This document shows positions 55,830 through 64,000 of a DNA stretch of 64,000 nucleotides, piece after piece. Positions within the stretch are counted from its first letter, which is position 1, and each line of letters starts with the position of its first letter. Source of the DNA: Apodemus sylvaticus (lineage: Eukaryota > Chordata > Mammalia > Rodentia > Muridae); the NCBI RefSeq assembly GCF_947179515.1, contig NC_067487.1, forward strand, positions 44,952,014 through 45,016,013. Reading direction: 5' to 3'. The position numbers and the translations under genes are program-made. The notes under the pieces were generated by a model. That model made no database searches. It was not told the origin of the DNA and saw only the letters and a program-made list of their open reading frames with translations.

Positions 55830-55980
55830 CATTTCTAAGGAAAGCAGAAAGGTTGTAGATATGGACTGCAGGGAAGGTGGTGAGAAACTGAGAAGAGGTT
55901 GTGGAGGGGGTACCTGTAATCAGACAATATGGTGTAGAAAGAATATATTTTGTTTCAATAAAAGTAACTTTAAAGTAAAA
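55830..55980 (+). mobile_element. Possible old L1-type 3' end
   Basis: A G/A-rich stretch (GGGAAGGTGGTGAGAAACTG), then CTGTAATCAGACAATATGGT and TTTCAATAAAAGTAAC. The combination resembles the last 150 bases of old rodent L1 3'UTRs. Weak. Confidence 0.35.
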
Positions 55981-56040
55981 TAGTACAGATGGAGAGTGAT
56001 CAAGGAAACATACCCAGAGACAATCTCTCTCACCCCTCCT

Positions 56041-56112
56041 CTCACACACACACACATACACAAACAAACACACACACATGCACACATAAACACATGCATA
56101 CAAACACAATAC
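56041..56112. repeat. Imperfect (CA)n tract
   Basis: CA units interrupted by ATACA, AAACAAACA and ATGCA. The Cys/Val-rich minus frames at 55.8-56.1 kb are translations of this tract. Confidence 0.9.
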
Positions 56113-56779
56113 ATGCATTAAGCCATACATCATACCACATACAACATATATACAGGAGTGTACACATACCCTCGATTTTCTATTGAGTTTGCATTTTCAT
56201 TAATATATTAATGAAAAAGATTAGGGTTATTTACATGAAAAGTACAAAGACAACAATTATTACAGAGGAAAATGAAGGCCTTATTGCCAGAAATTTCCTT
56301 TTGATGGTTGTTTTGTTTTGTTTTTATTATTATGCATAACAATCAATACTAATCAGAACTAAGCAATAGCCAAAACACAGGCAGACTTCTAGGACCCACT
56401 GGTTGTTTTGTATATAAGGTTTTATTGAAAATCAAATGATTCTATTCACATGCACAGGTATTGTGTGTACTTGGGATTTATAAAGCATGTTGATGTAATA
56501 AAAGGAAAATTGCCCACAAACCCTGAACACACTCTCTCCTTCACTTACAGTGTGCTTATATCTGAATAGCTCCATCACAACATAAAAATATTCCAACTTG
56601 ATAAGTTACTTAATGCATGCAACCTATTAAACATCATGGATTATCTTAGCTCGTTTTACATGTGCTCAGAGCATGCCCATCAGCCTGCTGTTCCAATGTC
56701 TTATATGACAATACTGGGCATCTCATGCAAGTTTTGGGATACTGTGCTAAAACTAAAAATCAGAATGATCTTATAGCCT

Positions 56780-56782
<3 letters not shown>

Positions 56783-56852
<70 letters not shown>
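56783..56852. repeat. (GA)n microsatellite
   Basis: About 35 perfect GA units, a pure purine strand. Confidence 0.97.
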
Positions 56853-56855
<3 letters not shown>

Positions 56856-56891
56856 TTTGTAGATTATAAGGTATGAAAAAACACAAGCAAA

Positions 56892-56914
56892 TGTGTGTGT
56901 GTGTGTGTGTGTGT
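56892..56914. repeat. (TG)n microsatellite
   Basis: About 11 TG units, 40 bases after the GA array. Confidence 0.95.
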
Positions 56915-57065
56915 TCATTCAAACTTGAAGCCCAGAAATATTTACCATTTGATGCACCAGAAAAGTCTCCAATGTATGCTTTCAATGTTCACCATTTTAT
57001 ATAAATTCAATGATCAGAAGATTTTGACCCTTTCTTCATCTTAACAAGCAATCAATTAATGTCTA

Positions 57066-57303
57066 TGTAAAAAGGAAGAAAAGAAGAAAGGAAATAGAGA
57101 GGAAGGAAAGAAGGAAGAACAGAAGGAAGGAAGGAAGGAAGGAAGGAAGGAAGGAAGGAAGGAAGGAAGGAAGGAAGGAAGGAAGGAAAGAAGGAAGGAA
57201 GGAAGGAAGGAAAGGAGGGAGCAAAGGAGGGAGAAAGGGAGGGAGAAAAGAAGGGAGGGAGGAAGAGAGGAAGGAAAGAAGGGAGGGAGGAAGGAAGGAA
57301 GAC
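57066..57303. repeat. (GGAA)n array, about 240 bp
   Basis: All-purine on the plus strand: perfect GGAA units over about 57123-57187, with AGGAAAGA and GGGA variants on both sides. The three overlapping minus-strand open frames (Pro/Ser/Phe/Leu repeats) are translations of the array, not genes. Confidence 0.95.
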
Positions 57304-57589
57304 AGGCAATACTTTCTAACTGTAAGAAATATAAAGCTAGGGTTAGAGTTTGCTCCGTCCACTGCACACCAGGCCTTGCTATGGACAGGACTGGACTCAC
57401 TTCTGGTCATTCAGTATCCTATGTGCTGATGAAGACTAACTTGTATAGTTCAACTTCATGACTTTTAAGATTCATTCAGAAATAATTACATAAAAGCCTA
57501 AGTAAATATCTATTGATTGTAAATAAGTCTTGGAAGATTTCTACAATAATTGCTGGGACTTTCTACACTCGCTTTAGCCCATTTTAACT

Positions 57590-58035
57590 CCAAAATAAAG
57601 GCTAGAAGACCAAGCACATTTATTAACAAGCTGCAAGGCTAAGTTGATCAGGTTCTGAGCTACTCTGATACTGGAAGGCTTCCAATTACCAACCACAAAT
57701 TCCTTTGCCTTCAGTCTTAGTCTTACTCTCACTCACTCTGGTCCATGTGCCTCCTCATGGAGATTCTCTTAGCAACCTGTTCATGGTAGCTCCTTGTGAT
57801 CTCTCCACACCTCTTTCTCCCTGTGGTTCTTCAGTACCTTCGTGTCTCCTTTGGGACCCCATTACTGGCATGGGAAGTCCCACCCTATTCTCTTCTGCCT
57901 AGCTAATTGGCTGGTCAAATCTTTAGTAAGACAATCAGGAGGAGAAGGAGAAGAATGTTTACAAAACACTGAGACTATTGATGCTTCCTAAAAATAACAA
58001 TACCGGAGTCTGGTCTGTACTCAACTTTCTACCAG
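57590..58035. other. Possible mid-repetitive element, unassigned
   Basis: GCACATTTATTAACAAGCTG at the left and TAGCTAATTGGCTGGTCAAA, TTAGTAAGACAATCAGGAGG further right, with a pyrimidine-rich centre. It looks like the antisense of a rodent LTR or L1-type repeat, but I cannot place it. Confidence 0.3.
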
Positions 58036-60000
58036 AAATAAACATTTAAATAATACAAAGAAAACTTTACACAGTGATTAAAACCACTCTCCAGCTACTG
58101 ATTTTGCTAACAGGGTTGGTTGTCTCTCACTGATTCTTTACTTACCTCTTTGTAAAACTGCTTTCTTGAATTCTATGGTAGAATTTTCTCATGCAGTTTC
58201 ACAATGGAAATGGTTCCTCATAATTTCCTCCCCAAATGATAAATACCTATGGAAAAGTTGTTTTTTTTTTCTTTGAAACCAACATGGCAGCTAACACAGG
58301 TGAGCAGCTGCACGGCACACCAACATCCAGACCTGAGACTCTTCCATTGAGGCTTTGAGCCAGGTCCAAGTGTGGTATCCACCACTGATAATGAACGGTC
58401 AGTCAGAAGGAAAGACAATTCGCAGATAATGCAGAACTTCTTACAGGAAAGTTCACAAGATGGGCATAAAGGAGAGGGACGAGGTTGAAGTTTTCCTTTT
58501 TGGCTCATGGTTGATTTTTGCTAGTGGTAACCAGTGATGAATTAAAGAATATCCAATGTGTTCAAAAAACATCTTTCCAAAGCTAGCATAGGGCAGAGAA
58601 GACAAGAATTTAGAGATACAAGTCACTTTAATGCCGGAAAGCAAATTTCTGTAGTTATGGGAGTTGTCCTTTTCAACCAATATGGAGGCATTTATAAAAT
58701 GTCATGGTCCTGGCTAACAGTAAGGCCATCAGTAGTTAGTGCTTCACTCCCTGTAAAAATCAAGTCTTTTCCTAGTCTATCATGACAGTCACTGGGACCC
58801 ATGTGGTCTATAGACTTTCTCTTCTGCATTTTACGGATTTTTTCCTCACACTATATAGAAGTGTTAATCCTGCCTTTAACATCTCACATGCGGTTATATG
58901 GCATTCCAACAATAAAACCTAGTGTTGACAAATGCTGGCTTGAAAGGAAGCAGTTAACTTGTACCCCAGAAGCTCTTATGGGAATGTTTAAATGCAATCA
59001 TGGTTGACCGGCATTTGAGATTTGCTTTTTTTTTCTCTGTTATCAAAACCTTTGTTCAGACCAACTATTCTGTTTATTTTGACCTCTCTGGGTAGGATTA
59101 AAGCCACATCGCACTCCCTGTACTTCACATTGATTCCATTACAGATGCAAGCACTCCAGTCCACGATAAAGCTATACTTGTATTCTAAATTTGAAACTAA
59201 AAGATAACCTTGACATTTTATGAAGTCAATTTCATTCATTAGGCAAATTGCCACATTTGAGAATAAGCAAATTAAGCATTTTCATCTGTCTTTTGGCTTC
59301 TGCGAGTAGTGTAATCACCACAGATTGTGTCATGGATCGGAATCAAAGCCATGTAATTGTATGTCAGTGGGCGATACTGCACTGCGCATTCTCCTGCGGT
59401 TCTTTCCAAGCCCACCTTCAGCTTCCAACTCTTTGGACATACCATGACTTCTGATACACAATAAGGATCATTTGGGAGCATTGTTCTTTTAAGCCCCTTA
59501 GGCCATACCCAATTTGGACGATCTTGCTGTCCCCATCTTAAACTGAAGTAATAATAATACACAGCAAAAGTAATGAATAGTTGCCTATTGTTTGTGAGAA
59601 TTGTGCTGCAAAGAAACACTCTGCATGTGGACCCCTTCCAGGAAACTCAAATTGTATTATTAATCCTTGTTGTAAATTGCCACCATCTATGGAAATTGCT
59701 ACAGTGCAAACTGCAGAAATATATTTCCTTTGTTAAAAACCTAATTGATTCATTTAGAGCTTTCTTTTGTTAATCCACCAAATCACAGCTACTAAATATT
59801 GCATGTTATAGCCATAGATACAGTCATTATTAGCATGACAATTATTGTGGGTTTTCTCATTCAACCCACATCACATATGGGTTTTCCCCTTTAATATAAT
59901 ATGATCTATACCTCAGGAAAAATTATTGCAACAGAATTTAAAGTTCATCTTTAAAAGCAAATGATTCCAAGAAAGCAGTATAATAATCTATCTCCACTCT
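58036..60000. other. Unique stretch, possibly conserved non-coding
   Basis: No transposon is recognised over almost 2 kb, unusual for this window. The part at 59200-59800 has balanced composition with many short homeodomain-like (TAATTG, AATTGATT) and SOX-like (ATTGT, ACAAT) cores. Open frames up to 115 residues on both strands (for example minus 59272-59619) show no domain. Conservation is a guess. Confidence 0.35.
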
Positions 60001-60002
60001 AA

Positions 60003-60032
60003 AAGAGAGAGAGAGAAAGTGTGTGTGTGTTT
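60003..60032. repeat. Short (GA)n(TG)n compound repeat
   Basis: AGAGAGAGAGAG, an AAAG break, then GTGTGTGTGT. Confidence 0.9.
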
Positions 60033-60505
60033 TACTCACATATGCATATATTTTTGTGTTCTTATAAATTACATTGTGGGGACATTTAAAAACATGCTAT
60101 TCATAAATACTCCTGATTCATTATCACAATCTCTTTTCTGAAGATAAAACTAAACAAACCATTTGTAATTAGGTGGGTTTGATATGGCAGTAAAACAACA
60201 CAGAGCCCTTTACTTTTCTTTGTTTTATACTAATGATTATAAAGATACTTCAGAATAATGAAAGCAAGCAGTTTATATTTAGTATGCATAGCATCATGTG
60301 CTTCCTGCCCATTAAAACAAGTTTAAGAGGTAACTTACCTTATGTTCCCTGTTTTGACACAGTTAAGTGAGAGGGCTGGTTATGAACTTTTTAATTGAAG
60401 TTGGAAGTGAAGCTTTGGTTGTATCATCTTGAACTCAAATCCTTAAGACCTGCCACTCTCGTTTCCTCAGTCCTAAGCTACTGTTTCCTAACACAAAACC
60501 TGTTC

Positions 60506-60508
<3 letters not shown>

Positions 60509-60576
<68 letters not shown>
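60509..60576. repeat. (CT)n microsatellite
   Basis: About 33 perfect CT units, the reverse-strand counterpart of the GA array at 56.8 kb. The Leu/Ser repeat frame here is not a gene. 60577-61871 shows nothing further. Confidence 0.97.
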
Positions 60577-60580
<4 letters not shown>

Positions 60581-61871
60581 CTTGTTTCATTGCTTATTGA
60601 GTATCCACATATGTTAAACAACACCAGTTCCAACCATCAGCAATCTTCTCTGCGTGGTGCTATAAATTTGTAAGCTCTGCTCTTTGCTGTAAGGATTTAG
60701 TACTTAAATATTTTACTCAACTATTTAGCACGAATCTCTGATTCTTAATTAAAAAGCCAGTAGGGTTCAGTACCACTCCTATCAGCTTTTGTGGACCATA
60801 GTGTCATCTAGAGAATCCTTTCAGTAACACTAGGGTACTCAACTGACTTAAGCTTCACTTGTGACTCACCCATAATCACAGGGAATATAAATTTGAACAT
60901 GTTTTTCCTCTAGAGAAATATGTTAACATTTCATTACTTATATTAGAAAAATAAACAAGGTTAGAGACTCATTTGCACATTTTCATATAAAATATGCAAG
61001 CCAGAAACAATGCTTCTAAAGAGAATGATGTCTCCTGATGGCACTTACCCTCCTTCGCTTTCTCCACTCTTCCTGCTTCTTCTTATTTTTCAGAAATTAC
61101 GTCTTGATTTTTCATGTCCAATTCCTGACTCTTCTGTGAAAATATACCTTAAGTCTCTTGGTGTCCTCACAAACTTCTATATCAAGTTCTAAAGTAACTT
61201 TTTTTACTTGCAAATTAGAATGCAAAACGCTTGGGCATAGATGGAGGTAAAAGGAAATTTCCTATTACCGCATCTGCAAATTACCAGTGAAAGTCACTTA
61301 CAACTTATCCTGCCGTGCTTTTGAGAAACTTCGCTTGTTTTCTTCAAAGAAGAAAAATGCTTCATGAAAGGCCTAATAACACATTTAAATTACTGAGGAT
61401 AATTTGAAAATTTAAGTTTTATGGAATTTAGATGATTACTAGAATCCCAGCAAGTAGCATAATGGACGTAATTTTTATAACAATTGAGAATTACTCTGCA
61501 CATGATACACTCACATTGATTTGAACCTCACATTTTAAAACTATACTTAACCCAACTCACCAATCAAAATGATTTTTTTGGCAAAATATAATTATCTTGA
61601 GAGAAACTTTAGGTTGCCCATCCTGTTCTAACATAAATTAAATGTAATGCATTTATTGATGATATCAAAGTATATAATCTTTAGTTATTTCATAATTTTA
61701 TATAAATCTTCATGAAACCTAATTTATAGATATATAGATATTTAATCATCTATTTGTTCACAAAAATGCATACATTTATCATTTTCTTTTAGAATTTAAA
61801 GAGGATGCTTGCTGATGCTCAAGTCCATTATATAAAATTGTTTGGTATTTGCAGTAAACCTATATACAATG

Positions 61872-61885
61872 TACTATATTTTTAT
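61872..61885. repeat. Probable B2 target-site duplication, left copy
   Basis: TACTATATTTTTAT. It matches TACTAAATTTTAAT at 62067-62080 with two differences. Confidence 0.55.
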
Positions 61886-62066
61886 TTTTTTTAAGATTTA
61901 TTTATTTATTATATGTAAGTACACTATAGCTGTCTTCAGACTCTCCAGAAGAGGGCTTCAGATCTCCTTACAGATGGTTGTGAGCCACCATGTGGTTGCT
62001 GGGATTTGAACTCAGGACCTCTGGAAAAGCAGTCAGTGCTCTTAACTGCTGAGTCATCTCTCCAGT
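61886..62066 (-). mobile_element. B2 SINE, antisense, well preserved
   Basis: Read from 62066 leftwards: CTGGAGAGATGACTCAGCAG (A box region), AAGAGCACTGACTGCTTTTC, a B box (GAGTTCAAATCCCAGC), CAACCACATGGTGGCTCACA, then the B2-specific part with TCTGAAGACAGCTATAGTG and ATAATAAATAAATAAATC plus an A-run at the left. B2 is transcribed by RNA polymerase III and mobilised by L1. Length about 180 bp. It is the best-preserved SINE in the window. Confidence 0.95.
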
Positions 62067-62080
62067 ACTAAATTTTAATT
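62067..62080. repeat. Probable B2 target-site duplication, right copy
   Basis: TACTAAATTTTAAT; compare 61872-61885. Confidence 0.55.
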
Positions 62081-62195
62081 TTTTTAAAAAGTGCATATAT
62101 TGATACTGAATTTATCTCTCCTTGTCTTATCAATATACACAAACATACATACTCTGGCATACGCTACTTAGTCCATTTGTATTACTGTACATATA

Positions 62196-62198
62196 TGT

Positions 62199-62262
<64 letters not shown>
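62196..62262. repeat. (TG)n microsatellite
   Basis: About 30 TG units after a TCTG interruption. Confidence 0.97.
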
Positions 62263-62264
<2 letters not shown>

Positions 62265-64000
62265 GGGCTTACAACTCAGGATTGGATAGCCTATAAGCAT
62301 CTTGATCCCTAAGAAAAACTAATTCTCTCTCACATCCAATAATTGTCTATAGATTTTTATATAGAGTTGAAGGGGACCTTGCAAGATCTTTCCATCTATA
62401 CTAGTGTGTCAGCTGGTGGACTTATTGTGTAAATCTTGATGGGGAAGCAAAACTTCTGTTGAGATTGTGTGAGTCTGGTTTTGCTGTCATGTCTAGAAGA
62501 TACTATCTTATTCTAGGCAGCCTGGTCTCCACATTTTATCATGGCAACAATATCCAATAGAATGCCCTCAGTATGCAATGCTGTATTACATACAGAATAA
62601 TGTCAAAAGTTTACTCATCTTCACTGCATAGACAGTTTATATTTATTGTTTCCAGTTACAGATTGGTTGATCTCTGGACTGTGAAACCCTATAGCTAATA
62701 TCTCTATCTATATCCATTTGCATATACTCTTGAACTTACCTTACTTCTGTTACCTCCTAAGTTCTGGGATTACAGTCATACACTAACATGAATTCTGAAT
62801 ACTTAAATTCAATTATCTCAAACCTTCTCTTTGTTTTAGACATTAAGGTGACATTATGTTAAATGACTTAGTTCAAACACATAAATGGATCACATAATTC
62901 ACTGACAGGTGGACTCAGACCCAGGTTGCAAATCATGATTAAAGATCGTTCCAAGATGCTCAGGGCTTGTTGAAGGTAAAGAAAGAAAATATGTTGATCA
63001 AAGTGCATAGTTTCAATGGGACAAGTGCAATCGGCTTTCTGAAACGTATTATAGAGTGGTAATGCTAAGAATATCATAATAGGCATTTTGAAATTGCTTA
63101 AAGAATAGCTTCTAAGTATTCTATGAGACAACTGATGTCATCACAGCCACAGTGCTTCCTTGCTGCTTTCTTCTGTAGTAAAAGGGAGATGGCTACTCTG
63201 TGCCTTTTGTAGAAGGTATTAACTTCATAATCATATTGCAAAGGACCAACGCCTAACACCATCTTTTTATTTTTTGTAATTAACTTTTTATTTCTATTTT
63301 GTTGTCCCCTGTGAGTTGCGACCTTGTGATGAAGTTATCTGAAGTTAAAGGTGTCTGCCAACAGCTCCATTTACAGGACCTCCTGGGCAAAGCTATTCAC
63401 ACTGTGTTATGGTCCTGCACATATGTAGCCAGGTGAGATGACAGGTTGTGTTGAGATCTGGCCCATCATGGGATTCTCAAGACCCTTGACTTGGCTGCAG
63501 GAGATCTGTGAGTGTGCAGATCAGCACTCACTTTATTCCAGCTGGTCTGCTCAGGGAAGCTGAATACACAACTTCATGTTTGGGATTTTGGTTTTGGCAT
63601 TGAAGTCTGAGCTTCTTGGGTTGAACTGACTGGATACTCTATAAATAGTACTTTCCTGACAGCTTAAAGGGCCAACATTTCTGATCACGGCCTCTCTGAA
63701 GTTCACATCTTCACCATTCCTTGCCTAAGTCATATACCTAGATACTAAATGGTCTATTTATATGGCCCATTGAGCATTCTGCCCAGTATCCATATGCAAA
63801 TATGGAGCAAAACAGCAAAATTTGCTGTTTTGAAAATATCTAAATCCAAATGAGAAAGAGCATTTCATATATCCATTCAACAAATAATAGTTTTGTCACC
63901 TATCATTTAATGAGACAGACATATTCTGTGAAATGTGTTCTTAGATTATTTAGAATACCATAGAGCATGCTTAACAAAACCAAATGCCATAGAATAGTTA
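62263..64000. other. Unique sequence at the right edge
   Basis: No gene recognised. 63280-63720 is GC-richer (GTGAGTTGCGACCTTGTGAT, CTCCTGGGCAAAGCTATTCA) and contains a TATA-like CTATAAATAG at 63639-63648. It could be a diverged LTR or a conserved block, with no evidence either way. Confidence 0.35.

Noticed and set aside
57052..57410. Three overlapping minus-strand open frames of 85-115 residues
   Set aside because: They are translations of the GGAA array in three phases (Pro/Ser/Phe/Leu repeats). Simple repeats without stops give long frames by chance.
59272..59619. 115-residue minus frame as an exon
   Set aside because: No recognisable domain. Overlapping plus-strand frames of similar length suggest balanced composition, not coding.
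63600..63720. Gene promoter with TATA-like CTATAAATAG
   Set aside because: A single TATA-like string in AT-rich DNA, with no downstream exon recognised.

Overview
The window is nuclear DNA from a murine rodent (Mus, Rattus or a close relative; I cannot decide which). The basis is the rodent-specific repeats: a B2 SINE, B1 and B3-type SINEs, a B1-ID dimer, a URR1-type hAT element, many LINE-1 copies with murine ORF1/ORF2 and 3'UTR sequence, and long (CA)n, (GA)n, (GATA)n and (GGAA)n arrays. It is AT-rich and reads as intergenic or deep intronic sequence. I found no host protein-coding exon, no rRNA or tRNA gene and no intact open reading frame of biological length. The only host-gene sequence I recognise is a decayed minus-strand retrocopy of Cbx3 (HP1 gamma) near 25.3-25.7 kb. 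Family names were assigned from memory of the sequences, without a database search. Layout: 1-5.6 kb is unique sequence with a TG-rich tract, an AT-expanding minisatellite and a CA repeat; 5.65-8.04 kb holds two L1 remnants; 8.04-9.4 kb is a long hairpin followed by five simple-repeat arrays; 9.5-14 kb is mostly unique, with one unassigned A-tailed block; 14.1-17.6 kb holds two sense 5'-truncated L1s; 17.7-20.05 kb is an antisense L1 that has its 5' half but no 3' end; 20.8-27.6 kb is an ancient antisense L1 broken up by a younger L1, a twin-primed L1 that itself carries a nested L1, and the Cbx3 retrocopy; 28.8-34.8 kb holds scattered old repeats and a hAT element; 34.8-35.9 kb is a 5'-truncated L1; 37.0-42.9 kb is a near full-length antisense L1 with its GC-rich promoter and target-site duplications; 47.7-49.3 kb is another antisense L1 5' fragment; 50-57 kb holds old SINEs and L1 ends plus large purine arrays; 57.3-64 kb is mostly unique, with one good B2 SINE. 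Nothing here forms an operon or pathway. The layout records repeated retrotransposition (target-primed reverse transcription by L1, with SINEs and a host mRNA mobilised in trans) and microsatellite expansion. The most useful observations are structural: a 3'-truncated L1 with a perfect 15-bp target-site duplication, a twin-priming inversion whose ends can be read at base level, a 111-bp block copied between two places 3.3 kb apart, and the Cbx3 retrocopy. I see no evidence of a previously undescribed biological system.
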